Shown: one piece after another, positions 34,854 through 43,128 of the stretch
How positions within the stretch are numbered: the stretch's first letter is position 1
How the letters are laid out: the number at the start of each line of letters is the position of its first letter
Source of the DNA: JACKII01 sp965222315
Lineage (GTDB): Bacteria; Pseudomonadota; Alphaproteobacteria; Bin95
Assembly: GCA_965222315.1 (NCBI GenBank)
Contig: OZ244951.1
Span: 5,093,466-5,157,465, forward strand
Reading direction: 5' to 3'
DNA: 64,000 nucleotides
Position numbers and translations under genes: made by a program
The notes under the pieces: model-generated
The model's input: only the letters and a program-made list of their open reading frames with translations
The model's database searches: none
What the model was told of the DNA's origin: nothing

Positions 34854-35281
34854 AGAAGCGCACTAGCGACCCTTGGAAGCCCGCTCCGGCGTATTCCAAG
34901 GACCTCAGCGGTCTGACTGTGAACTTGTTGGTTCGCGACGTCTCCCGGGCAGCGTTATTCGCCCGGGAAGTGCTCGGTGCGACCGTCGTCTACGAGGATC
35001 CGGACTTCGCAGCGGTGGAGGGCTATGGCAGCCGCTGGTGCCTCCATGCGGATCACACATACAACGACCATCCACTCTCCGGTTCTTTGGCGGAGACGAC
35101 GGTGCGCGGCATCGGTGCCGAGATGCGGCTAATGGGGTGCAACCCTGATGCCGCAGAGGCGCGGACGCAGTCGGGTGGCTATACTGTGTTGGCCGGTTCG
35201 TTAGATAAGGCTCATGGCATGCGTGAAGCCTACCTTATCGATCCGGATGGTTATTGCTGGGTGCCTAGCGTGGTGCTTTGA
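34850..35281 (+). CDS. VOC (glyoxalase-like) family protein
   Basis: 143 residues in two beta-alpha-beta-beta-beta units. 'DLSGLTVNLLVRDVSRAALFAREVLGATVVYEDPDFAAVEGYGSRWCLHADHTYNDHPL' is the first unit and 'AHGMREAYLIDPDGYCWVPS' the last strand of the second, with the metal-type residues (Asn, His, Glu) present. It is a vicinal-oxygen-chelate fold protein of unknown substrate. The ATG 34850 overlaps the thrS stop TGA as ATGA, so it is translated by coupling with thrS. Confidence 0.85.
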   Translation: MKKRTSDPWKPAPAYSKDLSGLTVNLLVRDVSRAALFAREVLGATVVYEDPDFAAVEGYGSRWCLHADHTYNDHPLSGSLAETTVRGIGAEMRLMGCNPDAAEARTQSGGYTVLAGSLDKAHGMREAYLIDPDGYCWVPSVVL

Positions 35282-35350
35282 GCTTGCAAACGCCGCTTGA
35301 GAAGTTTTTACTCTGCACTAGTTTCGCGGTGTCGTAGCGCGCGAGGTGTT

Positions 35351-35380
35351 TTGCACTTCCGCTTAACGAACCGGTAACGA
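35351..35380 (+). promoter_or_regulatory. Candidate promoter for infC
   Basis: TTGCAC at 35351-35356 and TAACGA at 35375-35380 are separated by 18 bases. The fit is modest and transcription from thrS upstream may make it unnecessary. The leader between it and the infC start is 70-90 bases long and may form a structure, but I saw no clear hairpin. Confidence 0.25.
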
Positions 35381-35466
35381 TAAATTGCAACAGTGCCCGG
35401 AGGCGGTTTCATCGTGAAGCTGCAGGGCCCAATGAATGGAGATGCCTCATAGCACGAGGATCGAAT

Positions 35467-35985
35467 ATGGCGCCGCCGGTTAAGGACGGGCCGAAAACAA
35501 ACAACGACATCATGGCGCGCTTGGTCCGCCTGGTCGGTGCCGATGGAGAAATGCTCGGCGTTTACAAACTGGACGACGCACTTCGCGAAGCGGAGCGGGC
35601 TGGGCTCGACTTGGTCGAGGTATCGCCGAACGCAGAGCCGCCTGTGTGCAAAATTCTCGACTACGGCCGCTTTAAGTACGAGGCTCAGAAGAAAAAGAAC
35701 GAGGCCCGGAAAAAGCAGAAGGTGATCGAGGTCAAAGAGATCAAATTTCGTCCGGCCATCGAGCAGCACGACTACGATGTTAAGATGAAAGCTGTGCGCA
35801 AATTCCTCGGCGAAGGGGACAAAGTGAAAATCACTTTGCGCTTCCGCGGCCGGGAAATGGCGCACCAGGATCTTGGCATGAAAGTTCTGGAGCGGGTGCG
35901 CGATGACCTCGGTGAAGAGGTCAAAATCGAACTCGCTCCTAAAATGGAAGGCCGCCAGATGATTATGGTGATGGCGCCGCGTTAA
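35467..35985 (+). CDS. infC: Translation initiation factor IF-3
   Basis: 172 residues. N-terminal domain ('RLVRLVGADGEMLGVYKLDDALREAERAGLDLVEVSPNAEPPVCKILDYGRFKYEAQKKKNEARKKQK'), a Lys/Glu-rich linker, and a C-terminal domain ('IKFRPAIEQHDYDVKMKAVRKFLGEGDKVKITLRFRGREMAH') that binds the 30S subunit. I list ATG 35467 with SD GAGGA. Six codons upstream in frame, ATA 35449 also has a Shine-Dalgarno (GGAGA, 6 bases away). infC commonly uses AUU, AUC or AUA so that IF-3 limits its own synthesis, so the true start may be ATA 35449. Rho-independent termination follows. Confidence 0.95.
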   Translation: MAPPVKDGPKTNNDIMARLVRLVGADGEMLGVYKLDDALREAERAGLDLVEVSPNAEPPVCKILDYGRFKYEAQKKKNEARKKQKVIEVKEIKFRPAIEQHDYDVKMKAVRKFLGEGDKVKITLRFRGREMAHQDLGMKVLERVRDDLGEEVKIELAPKMEGRQMIMVMAPR

Positions 35986-36012
35986 CGCCCGCTGGCTTAA
36001 CCACCAGATAGC

Positions 36013-36053
36013 GAAAGCCCCTGCAGCCAGTCGGTTGCAGGGGCTTTCTTTTT
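36013..36053 (+). terminator. Intrinsic terminator after infC
   Basis: GAAAGCCCCTGCA (36013-36025) and TGCAGGGGCTTTC (36036-36048) make a perfect 13-base stem with a 10-base loop, followed by TTTTT. The A-run on the other side makes it active in both directions; it overlaps the stop codon of the convergent oxidoreductase gene (36052-36054 on the minus strand). Confidence 0.9.
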
Positions 36054-39000
36054 ACTCCGCGGCGAGTGCAGTCGCGGCCTGTGGGTTGTTGAAGTTCAAC
36101 CACAACGCTTCTTCGTTGGCCTTTGCGTCCTCGATATGGCGCAGCTTCACATGACCGTAGCCTCGGATATGCTCCGGCATGCTGGCGATCTCAACGGCAT
36201 AGCGATGGTTCTCGCGGGAGAGACCAGCCAGCAGCTTTTCTATCGAACTTTCATAGTCCGCGATCAACTGACGCTCCAGTCTGCGTTCTTCCGTCCGTCC
36301 GAAAATGTCGAGCGGCGTACCACGCAGGAACCGCATCCGAGCCAGCCAGCCAAAGGCCTTCAGCATTTTCGGCCCGTAGGTTTTCTTCTGTGGCTCGCCG
36401 GTAACCGGGTCAATCTTCGACAATAGCGGCGGCGCCAGATTGAACTCCAACGCATAGTCGCCTTCAAACTGTGCCGCGACCCCCTCCAGGAACTCTGGAC
36501 GGGAGTAAAGGCGCGCGACTTCGTACTCGTCCTTATATGCCATGAGCTTGAAGTAGTACTTGGCGGCAGCCTTGGTGAGGTCATCATCCAGCCCTGCTGC
36601 CTGCTCGGCCGCCCGCACTTTGTCGACCAGCTTTGTGTAACGCTTGGCATATCCCGCGTTCTGGTAGTCGGTGAGGAACGCGACTCTTTTTGCCACAATT
36701 TCGTCCAGGGTCGTCGCAATTTCGGGCTCACCTGACTCCTGACGATCGCCCAGCAGGTCCATGACCATGCCCAAATTGGCCGCCGCGGCACGGCCCCAGT
36801 TGAAAGATTTTTTGTTCGCCTCAATCGCGACTTCATTCAGCTCAATTGCCCGCATGATCGAGTCGATGGACAGCGGAATCATCCCTTTCTGGAAAGCGAA
36901 GCCCATGATGAACATGTTCGTCGCAATGCTGTCGCCCATCAGACGGGTCGCGATGTCGGTGGCTTCCAGGAAGTCGACATCATCCTCACCGACAGCGCTG
37001 GTGATCCGGCCCTTAATCTCCTCAGTCGGAAACTGGAAGTCGGGGTTGCGGGTAAAATCGCCGGTAAAGGTGCGGTGACTATTCACCACTGCCTTGCTGC
37101 CGCGGGTCAGCTTCGAAACCGTCTCCGCCTGACCGGATACGACAAGGTCACAACCGATCAGCGCATTGGCCCCGCCGCTCGCGATCCGCACCGCGTGCAG
37201 ATCTTCCGGCGTATTGCCGATGCGCAAATGGCTCCAGACCGCGCCGCCTTTCTGGGCAAGGCCGGTCATATCCATCGCAGTAGAGGCTTTGCCGTCCAGA
37301 TGCGCTGCCATGGAAATTAGCGCGCCGATGGTGATAACGCCCGTGCCGCCAATGCCGGTGATGATGATGCCGTAGGGCTCATCCAGCGCGGGGATATCCG
37401 GGACCGGGAGAAGATGCGGAGGCTCGGTGTCCGCAACACCTTTCGACTTCCGCGGTTGGCCGCCTTTCACGGTGACGAACGACGGACAGAACCCCTTCAG
37501 GCAGGAGAAATCCTTGTTACAGGACGATTGGTCAATCTTCCGCTTGCGGCCGAACTCCGTGTCCAGTGGCGTGACGGAAACACAGTTGGACTTTACCCCG
37601 CAATCGCCGCAGCCCTCGCAAACGGCTTCATTGATGTAGACGCGCTTTTCCGGGTCCGGGAACGTGCCGCGTTTCCGCCGCCGCCGCTTCTCAGCGGCGC
37701 AAGTTTGCACGTAGACAATCGCGGTCACGCCCTCGATATCGCGCAGTTCCCGTTGAACCTTATCGAGTTCGGCGCGCTCGTGGACTTTGGTGCCTGGTGG
37801 CCAGGAAGCGTTCTCCGGCAGGTCTTCTTTTTCATCCGCGACGACAGTGACCCGCTTGACCCCTTCGGCCCAAACCTGATGGGCAAGGGAGACCGGGTCC
37901 AGCGGTCCGTCATGGGTCTGGCCGCCAGTCATCGCGACAGCGTCATTGTAGAGAATTTTGTAGGTGATGTTGGTGCCGGCGGCCACGGCGGCCCGGATCG
38001 CCAGCAAGCCCGAGTGGTAATAGGTGCCGTCACCCAGGTTCTGGAACAGGTGTTTGGTCTCGACAAACGGGGCCTGCCCGGTCCAGTTCGCGCCCTCAGC
38101 TCCCATATGCGTGAAGCCCAGCGTGTCTCGGTCCATCCACATGGCCATGTAGTGGCAGCCGATCCCTGCCCCCGCACGGGAGCCTTCCGGTACCTTGGTC
38201 GACGTGTTGTGCGGGCAACCGGAACAGAAATAGGGTGTTCGGACCATGCTGGGCGGCTGGTTGCCGCCGGTGGCACTGGCGATAGCGTCCAGTTTGGCAA
38301 TCCGCTCACCGATGCGGGCGCGGATTCCGCTCGGGACGGCATCTGTATCCAGCAATTGGGCCACCACACGGGCGATCATGGCAGGCGTCAGTTCGCCGTT
38401 GGTCGGCAGCAACGGTGCGCCTTTCGCGTCCTTTTTGCCAATGATTTCGGTCCGCCGGTCCGCCTGCACACTGTAGAGCGCATCCTTTAGCTGCCATTCC
38501 ATCAGGGAGCGCTTTTCTTCAACGACAAGCAGCGTCTCAAGACCGGAGGCAAAAGCCTTGGCCCCCTCCGTTTCGAGCGGCCAGGTCATCGCGACTTTGT
38601 AAATGCTAAGGCCGATCTCCGCAGCCATCGCCTCGTCGATGCCGAGTTCGTCCAGCGCCTGCCGTACATCCAGGTAGGATTTTCCAGTGGTGACGATGCC
38701 GATCCGCCGCCTTGGGCCGCTCCACGTAACCCGATCCAGCCGGTTTGCGCGCGCATAGGCAAGCGCCGCCGGCAGCTTGTACTTGTGCAGCAACTCTTCG
38801 AGCGCCAGGAACTCCGCCACGATCAGCTTGGAGTTCAGGCCGCCTTCCGGCATTTCGAAGTCGGTCGGGATAATCGGCTGCACCCGGTCCGGGTCGATGT
38901 TGACGGTGGCGGCGCTATCGACTGTCTCGCCGATGCATTTGAAGCCTGCCCAGAGGCCGGAAAAGCGGCTCATGGCAAAGCCGTGCAGCCCCATATCCAG

Positions 39001-39564
39001 AAACTCCTGCACGCCTGAAGGCGCCAGGATTGGGATGGACGCGTCGACGAAGGCAAACTCGCTCTGATGTGCGCTGGTTGACGACTTCGCCATATGGTCA
39101 TCACCGGCAAGCGCCAGTACACCGCCATGCTGGAGCGTCCCGGCGGCGTTGGCGTGCTTGAAAGCGTCGCCGGAGCGGTCAACGCCGGGGCCTTTGCCGT
39201 ACCAAATGCCAAAGACGCCGTCATACTTGCCATCGCCCCACAGCCCGGATTGCTGTGAGCCCCAAACGGCTGTAGCGGCCAGGTCTTCGTTGACGCCCGG
39301 ACGGAAAAGGACGTGATGTTCCTTCAGGTGGCGTTGCGCGCGGGACAGTTGCTGGTCGTAACCCCCAAGCGGAGAGCCCCGGTAGCCCGTAATAAAGCCC
39401 GCAGTATTGAGGCCGGCTTGTACATCCCGGCGCCGTTGGTCGAGCGGTAAGCGCACCAGCGCTTGCGTACCTGTCATAAAGACATGGCCGCGTTCGGCGG
39501 TATATTTGTCGTCCAGGGAAACGTTGGATAGCTTGGTAGCAAGCCCGGCGCTGCCGTCTGCCAT
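36052..39564 (-). CDS. Indolepyruvate:ferredoxin oxidoreductase, fused alpha-beta type
   Basis: 1170 residues. The N-terminal half is a thiamine-pyrophosphate pyruvate-ferredoxin-oxidoreductase-like domain ('TGTQALVRLPLDQRRRDVQAGLNTAGFITGYRGSPLGGYDQQLSRAQ', 'MAKSSTSAHQSEFAFVDASIP'), then 'CSGCPHNTSTKVPEGSRAGAGIGCHYMAMWMDRDTLGFTHMGAEGANWTGQAPF' for TPP binding, and a cysteine cluster near residues 645-690 ('CEGCGDCGVKSNCVSV ... CNKDFSCLKGFCPSF') for iron-sulphur. The C-terminal part ('GIIITGIGGTGVITIGALISMAAHLDGKASTAMDMTGLAQKGGAVWSHLRIG') is the gamma domain. It oxidatively decarboxylates arylpyruvates such as indolepyruvate to acyl-CoA with ferredoxin. The fused layout is common in Alphaproteobacteria. 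Confidence 0.95.
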   Translation of the reverse strand: MADGSAGLATKLSNVSLDDKYTAERGHVFMTGTQALVRLPLDQRRRDVQAGLNTAGFITGYRGSPLGGYDQQLSRAQRHLKEHHVLFRPGVNEDLAATAVWGSQQSGLWGDGKYDGVFGIWYGKGPGVDRSGDAFKHANAAGTLQHGGVLALAGDDHMAKSSTSAHQSEFAFVDASIPILAPSGVQEFLDMGLHGFAMSRFSGLWAGFKCIGETVDSAATVNIDPDRVQPIIPTDFEMPEGGLNSKLIVAEFLALEELLHKYKLPAALAYARANRLDRVTWSGPRRRIGIVTTGKSYLDVRQALDELGIDEAMAAEIGLSIYKVAMTWPLETEGAKAFASGLETLLVVEEKRSLMEWQLKDALYSVQADRRTEIIGKKDAKGAPLLPTNGELTPAMIARVVAQLLDTDAVPSGIRARIGERIAKLDAIASATGGNQPPSMVRTPYFCSGCPHNTSTKVPEGSRAGAGIGCHYMAMWMDRDTLGFTHMGAEGANWTGQAPFVETKHLFQNLGDGTYYHSGLLAIRAAVAAGTNITYKILYNDAVAMTGGQTHDGPLDPVSLAHQVWAEGVKRVTVVADEKEDLPENASWPPGTKVHERAELDKVQRELRDIEGVTAIVYVQTCAAEKRRRRKRGTFPDPEKRVYINEAVCEGCGDCGVKSNCVSVTPLDTEFGRKRKIDQSSCNKDFSCLKGFCPSFVTVKGGQPRKSKGVADTEPPHLLPVPDIPALDEPYGIIITGIGGTGVITIGALISMAAHLDGKASTAMDMTGLAQKGGAVWSHLRIGNTPEDLHAVRIASGGANALIGCDLVVSGQAETVSKLTRGSKAVVNSHRTFTGDFTRNPDFQFPTEEIKGRITSAVGEDDVDFLEATDIATRLMGDSIATNMFIMGFAFQKGMIPLSIDSIMRAIELNEVAIEANKKSFNWGRAAAANLGMVMDLLGDRQESGEPEIATTLDEIVAKRVAFLTDYQNAGYAKRYTKLVDKVRAAEQAAGLDDDLTKAAAKYYFKLMAYKDEYEVARLYSRPEFLEGVAAQFEGDYALEFNLAPPLLSKIDPVTGEPQKKTYGPKMLKAFGWLARMRFLRGTPLDIFGRTEERRLERQLIADYESSIEKLLAGLSRENHRYAVEIASMPEHIRGYGHVKLRHIEDAKANEEALWLNFNNPQAATALAAE

Positions 39565-39667
39565 AGCGAGTCTCTCATCTGGTTAGGGCTGAATTTGCCT
39601 TTCAGTATAGGCATGATGGCTGGTTGAGGGTACCGTTCATTCCAAATCAGTTTGAAGGAATGTCCTG

Positions 39668-40537
39668 ATGAAATTTGGATTGCGGTATTGTAATACCGGC
39701 AAGTACACAGAGATCTCAAACGCGGTCGAGTTGGTCCAGGCAGGAGAAGCTGCTGGCTTCGAAAGCGCGTGGACGGTTGAGCACACGATCATCCCGGAAG
39801 GGTATGAGTCTAGTTACCCCTATTCCGACTCCGGAAAGATGCCCGGCATCGACGGGCAGACAAACCTGCCGGACCCTATCATCTGGATGACCTACGTTGC
39901 GGCGGTAACGTCGAAGATCAAACTGGCGACCGGCATTCTCATTCTCTCCCAACACTCCCCCGTGGTGTGTGCAAAGCAGGTGGCTTCGCTCGATGCGTTC
40001 AGCGGCGGACGTGTACTGCTTGGTATCGGCGTTGGGTGGCTCCGGGAGGAGTTTGACATTATCGGCGCGAATTTCGACGAGCGCGGGCCTCGCTGCGATG
40101 ACTATATGAAGGCCATGCGCGCGCTTTGGCAGATGGACCGGCCGAGCTACGATGGTCAGTTCGTGAAATTCGACGGAGCCTATTGCCGGCCGAAGCCTGC
40201 CAATGGCACCGTCCCGCTGATCGTCGGCGGCCACTCGAAGGCCGCGGCCCGCCGTGCAGGCCGGCTCGGTGATGGCTTTTTCCCGGCGCGCGGCAACCCG
40301 CAAGAACTGTTCCAATTGGCTCGCGACACGGCGAAAGAACATGGCCGCGACCCCGACGAGATAGAGTTCACCACCAGCTTGCCGGATGATTTAGACGACA
40401 TCCCGGCGTTGGCTGAGATGGGGGTCAAGCGGCTGTTGGTGCCGGTTACCGGAGCTGCGGGCCTGGCAGGACGCATTCGCGGCCCGGAGGATTTGGCAAA
40501 TTGGAAAGACGTGATCGAGAAATACGCGGAAACCTAG
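39668..40537 (+). CDS. LLM-class F420/flavin-dependent oxidoreductase
   Basis: 289 residues in the luciferase-like TIM-barrel fold. 'MKFGLRYCNTGKY' starts the barrel, 'AAGFESAWTVEHTIIPEGYESSYPYSDSGKMPG' and 'NLPDPIIWMTYVAAVTSKIKLATGILILSQHSPVVCAKQVASLDAFSGGRVLLGIGVGWLREEFDIIGANFDERG' are typical of the TIGR03619-like group, which uses F420 or flavin. 'PLIVGGHSKAAARRAGRLGDGFFPARG' is the late barrel strand. Substrate unknown. It has its own ATG after GAAGGA, diverging from the oxidoreductase gene with a 103-base gap. Confidence 0.88.
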   Translation: MKFGLRYCNTGKYTEISNAVELVQAGEAAGFESAWTVEHTIIPEGYESSYPYSDSGKMPGIDGQTNLPDPIIWMTYVAAVTSKIKLATGILILSQHSPVVCAKQVASLDAFSGGRVLLGIGVGWLREEFDIIGANFDERGPRCDDYMKAMRALWQMDRPSYDGQFVKFDGAYCRPKPANGTVPLIVGGHSKAAARRAGRLGDGFFPARGNPQELFQLARDTAKEHGRDPDEIEFTTSLPDDLDDIPALAEMGVKRLLVPVTGAAGLAGRIRGPEDLANWKDVIEKYAET

Positions 40538-40621
40538 GTTCGACCATCGTATCGCTGCCTGGGTTGTGCAATCGCGCTATCTCCTGGGTTCACATCCCCT
40601 CATCGATTCGCGAGAGATCCT

Positions 40622-40861
40622 ATGTCTGAACAATTGCTTCATCTCGTCTTTGGCGGCCGGTTGGAAGACCCGCATAAACGGATCTTCCAGAATACGGAGG
40701 ATTTAGACATCGTCGGTATCTTCCCGAGCTACGCTGAAGCCTACCGCGCATGGCGGGGGAAGGCGCAAAGCACGATCGACGATGCGGACGTTCGCTACTT
40801 CATTGTGCATGTCCATCGCCTGTTCGATCCGGATGAGGAATCGGGCGGGGGTAAAACTTAA
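40622..40861 (+). CDS. DUF4170 domain-containing protein
   Basis: 79 residues. 'LLHLVFGGRLEDPHKRIFQNTEDLDIVGIFPSYAEAYRAWRGKAQSTIDDADVRYFIVHVHRLFDPDE' is the DUF4170 unit, a small alphaproteobacterial alpha/beta fold of unknown function. ATG 40622 starts 84 bases after the LLM gene, and the 2OG-oxygenase gene begins 9 bases after its stop, so these are probably one transcript. Confidence 0.85.
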   Translation: MSEQLLHLVFGGRLEDPHKRIFQNTEDLDIVGIFPSYAEAYRAWRGKAQSTIDDADVRYFIVHVHRLFDPDEESGGGKT

Positions 40862-40870
40862 GGACCAGGG

Positions 40871-41572
40871 ATGGACAAAAAAGCCGACGGTCTGGACTGG
40901 ATCGCAATTGCCGAAGCCATTGATAGGGATGGCTATGCCGTGACGCCGCCTCTGCTGTCGGAGGTGGAATGTGCGGATCTGATCGCTGGATATAGTGACG
41001 ACGGCCTTTTTCGGCGCCGCATTGTGATGGAGCGGCATGCTTTTGGGGCGGGCACTTATGCCTACTTCGCCGATCCCTTGCCGCCGCTGATAGCCTCTTT
41101 GAGAGACACTTTTTACCGGGGCCTTTCCCCGATTGCGAACGACGCAATGGAGAAAATGCGCTCGGCGGTTCGATACCCGGAAACGCATCAGGAATATCGC
41201 GCCCAATGCGCGGCCGCCGGACAAACGAAGCCGACGCCGCTGCTGCTCCGATACGAAGCAGGCGGCTACAACCGCCTGCATCGCGATCTCTATGGCGAGC
41301 TGGCTTTTCCTTTCCAGGCGACAGCAATGCTAAGCGAGCCGGGCAAAGACTTCTCTGGCGGAGAGTTCATGCTGGTGGAAAACCGGCCGCGCCAGCAGGC
41401 TATCGGCGCTGCCGTGAACATTCCGCAGGGCGCATTTATTCTATTTGCGACAAATGAACGGCCCGTTCTGGGCGCGCGCGGCTATATGAAAGCGAGCGTC
41501 CGCCATGGCGTCAGCAAGGTTCTGTCCGGGGAGCGTTACACCTTGGGGATCATCTTCCACGACGCGGCTTGA
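40871..41572 (+). CDS. 2-oxoglutarate-Fe(II) dioxygenase (2OG-FeII_Oxy_2-like)
   Basis: 233 residues with a double-stranded beta-helix. 'LLRYEAGGYNRLHRDLYGELAFPFQATAMLS' contains the His-x-Asp iron ligands (His and Asp in 'LHRDLYG'), 'DFSGGEFMLVENRPRQQAIGAAV' follows, and 'VRHGVSKVLSGERYTLGIIFH' has the distal His and the Arg that binds 2-oxoglutarate. The N-terminal 85 residues include 'DGYAVTPPLLSEVECADLIAGYSD', as in AlkB- or prolyl-hydroxylase-like members. Function is uncertain; similar proteins act on proteins or nucleic acids. It is the last chromosomal gene before the phage-like region. Confidence 0.85.
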   Translation: MDKKADGLDWIAIAEAIDRDGYAVTPPLLSEVECADLIAGYSDDGLFRRRIVMERHAFGAGTYAYFADPLPPLIASLRDTFYRGLSPIANDAMEKMRSAVRYPETHQEYRAQCAAAGQTKPTPLLLRYEAGGYNRLHRDLYGELAFPFQATAMLSEPGKDFSGGEFMLVENRPRQQAIGAAVNIPQGAFILFATNERPVLGARGYMKASVRHGVSKVLSGERYTLGIIFHDAA

Positions 41573-41594
41573 CGCTAGCGAACCGCGCCGCCGT

Positions 41595-42224
41595 TTACTG
41601 GCTTGCCCAAAGGATGCGGGCGATCCATTCGACGCTCCCGGTTGGAAGGGTCGGGTTTTCGAAATCCGGATTGAGGCTGCGTAGCTCGATCCGTTGGGCA
41701 GTGCGGCGGACCAATTCCTTCGCCATAACCTCCCCCTCGCTGGTTTTGACGACGACCCTGTCGCCGCTGCGAATGTTTGCAACCGGCGAGACGATGATCC
41801 GGTCGCCATTCCGGTATAGCGGCTCCATTGAATCGCCGCTGACCATCAATGCATATGCATTTGGGTCGCCGATATCCGGAAAGACAATATCGTCCCAGCC
41901 GGAACCGGTTGGGTAGCCTGCGTCGTCGAAATAGCCGCTATCGCCGGCTTGCGCGAAGCCGATCACCGGAATTCGCTGTGTCACAGCAGCGGCCGTATTG
42001 GGCATTTCGTTCAGCAAGTCAGACAGGCTCGCACCGGTCGCCGCCAGGATTTTTGCGATGCTTTCGGTGCTCGGCCAGCGCAGCTTTCCGTCACGGGTCG
42101 CCCGTTTGCTCTTGTTAAATGTGGTCGCGTCCAGGCCCGCGCGTTTCGCCAACCCTGATGGGGACAGGTTGTGTTTTCGCGCCAGGCGGTCGATCGCTTC
42201 CCAAATATCAGCGTGCTTCAACAT
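41595..42224 (-). CDS. S24/LexA-type phage repressor with helix-turn-helix
   Basis: 209 residues from ATG 42224, which follows AGGCAAGA; a TTG at 42242 would add six residues. The N-terminal helix-turn-helix ('SGLAKRAGLDATTFNKSKRATRDGKLRWPSTESIAKILAATGASLSDLL') joins a linker to a LexA-fold peptidase. 'FAQAGDSG' gives Ala93-Gly94 where LexA is cut, Ser132 is the nucleophile in 'MVSGDSMEPLYRNGDRIIVS', and Lys169 lies 37 residues later, as in LexA. This predicts RecA-stimulated self-cleavage. It diverges from the phage-type genes, so it probably represses the leading gene at 42333. Alternatively it is a host regulator captured here. Confidence 0.85.
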   Translation of the reverse strand: MLKHADIWEAIDRLARKHNLSPSGLAKRAGLDATTFNKSKRATRDGKLRWPSTESIAKILAATGASLSDLLNEMPNTAAAVTQRIPVIGFAQAGDSGYFDDAGYPTGSGWDDIVFPDIGDPNAYALMVSGDSMEPLYRNGDRIIVSPVANIRSGDRVVVKTSEGEVMAKELVRRTAQRIELRSLNPDFENPTLPTGSVEWIARILWASQ

Positions 42225-42269
42225 TCTTGCCTCAATCTTCAATTTGGGAACACAGTCTCATATTTTCGC

Positions 42270-42300
42270 TTGATATTCACTAGGAAAAAGTTCATATATC
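42270..42300 (+). promoter_or_regulatory. Candidate divergent promoter and operator, repressor / early gene
   Basis: The 108-base gap between the two divergent starts is AT-rich. TTGATA (42270-42275) and TATATC (42295-42300), 19 bases apart, could be the rightward -35 and -10. A TGATAT (42271-42276)/ATATCA (42296-42301) inverted repeat overlaps the same stretch and could be a repressor site. The evidence is weak but the position is right. Confidence 0.35.
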
Positions 42301-42332
42301 ACATCGTTCGCAGTTTTTGCAGGGAGTGTGGG

Positions 42333-42728
42333 ATGCCTGGAGCAGCGATTGATGCAGCATCTGCCTATACGGTGGATGGCGTGCCGTTTTCGACCCCGGA
42401 TGAAGCGTGGATTTGGGCGGTGCAGGGGATGCACAACCGGCTCGCGGGGGCCAATGTAAAGCCCGGAATGGCAACGACAGTAAGGCCTTGCGAGGCTTCT
42501 GATATTCTCGGTATTGCCGCAATGCTCGCGCATTCCGGGAACCTAAGGAACGCGGAGCAGCAAGTGCTGCTGTTGTATGCCCGGTATGGTGTTACGCCAA
42601 TGGTTCTCGGGCCGGCGCACGATAAATCCATTGTGCATTGGCAAAGTGGCATCGACAAGCTAGCGCCGATTATGGAACAAAAAGGGATCATCTTTAAAGA
42701 TCATGGTCCGTTCAGCGATGACGGTTAG
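42333..42728 (+). CDS. Phage-cluster leading protein, unknown function
   Basis: 131 residues from ATG 42333 with AGGGAG just upstream. 'YTVDGVPFSTPDEAWIWAVQGMHNRLAGANVKPGMATTVRPCEASDILGIAAMLAHSGNLRNAEQQVLLLYARYGVTPMVLGPAHDKSIVHWQSGIDKLAPIMEQKGII' is a compact helical protein with a run of tryptophans and the Pro-Cys-Glu motif. I do not recognise a family. It is the first rightward gene after the repressor, a place usually occupied by activators or antiterminators in phages, so a regulatory role over the late promoter at 43070-43116 is an inference. It overlaps the next gene. Confidence 0.75.
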   Translation: MPGAAIDAASAYTVDGVPFSTPDEAWIWAVQGMHNRLAGANVKPGMATTVRPCEASDILGIAAMLAHSGNLRNAEQQVLLLYARYGVTPMVLGPAHDKSIVHWQSGIDKLAPIMEQKGIIFKDHGPFSDDG

Positions 42729-43104
42729 GGCGATCGCCGTGTTCAGCGGCCAGACCGATTTTTGGTGGCAGCGGCTGTTGAGGCCGGGCTTCCGGCATTG
42801 TGGCGTGCTGGTGGAAGTCGGTGGGCAATGGGTCGTTCTGGAGCCGCTTGCGGTCTGTCTGGAAATCAGAGTTCTTCCGGCCGCCAGCCCCCCATCGCTG
42901 ATCCGGATGCTGCGCCGCCGCGACCTCCTGGCAATAGAGACGACCATAATATCGGATGGCGGTTCGGGGCTGTTTCCCCAGCCTTTCACCTGCGTTGAAG
43001 CGGTAAAGCGCGTCCTGGGTATCCGCTCGTTTTGGGTTCAAACGCCTTGGCAGCTCTATAAAAAAATCAATAATAGGAAAAAATACCTTGACCTGACTCG
43101 ATAA
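42703..43104 (+). CDS. Permuted papain/NlpC-like peptidase candidate
   Basis: 133 residues. 'SGQTDFWWQRLLRPGFRHCGVLVEVGGQWVVLEPLA' holds His32 in a strand context, and 'PQPFTCVEAVKRVLGIRSFWVQTPWQLYK' holds Cys97 at the start of a helix. The His-first, Cys-later order with this spacing is that of circularly permuted papain-like / NlpC/P60 (YiiX-type) enzymes. It overlaps the end of the previous gene by 26 bases, so the ATG at 42718 is an alternative start. Being next to the virion genes, it may process a structural or cell-wall substrate. Activity is a guess from motifs. Confidence 0.7.
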   Translation: MVRSAMTVRAIAVFSGQTDFWWQRLLRPGFRHCGVLVEVGGQWVVLEPLAVCLEIRVLPAASPPSLIRMLRRRDLLAIETTIISDGGSGLFPQPFTCVEAVKRVLGIRSFWVQTPWQLYKKINNRKKYLDLTR

Positions 43105-43116
43105 TAGGAATATATA
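43070..43116 (+). promoter_or_regulatory. Late-operon promoter with paired direct repeats
   Basis: TTGACC (43088-43093) and TATATA (43111-43116) are 17 bases apart, a good sigma70-type match. The 10-base word ATAATAGGAA occurs at 43070-43079, upstream of the -35, and again at 43101-43110, abutting the -10. The repeats are 31 bases apart, about three helical turns on the same face. CTTGACCT (43087-43094) also has an inverted partner AGGTCAAG (43119-43126). It lies just before the head operon, and a terminator begins within about 10 bases of the expected start point. Confidence 0.65.
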
Positions 43117-43128
43117 CAAGGTCAAGAC

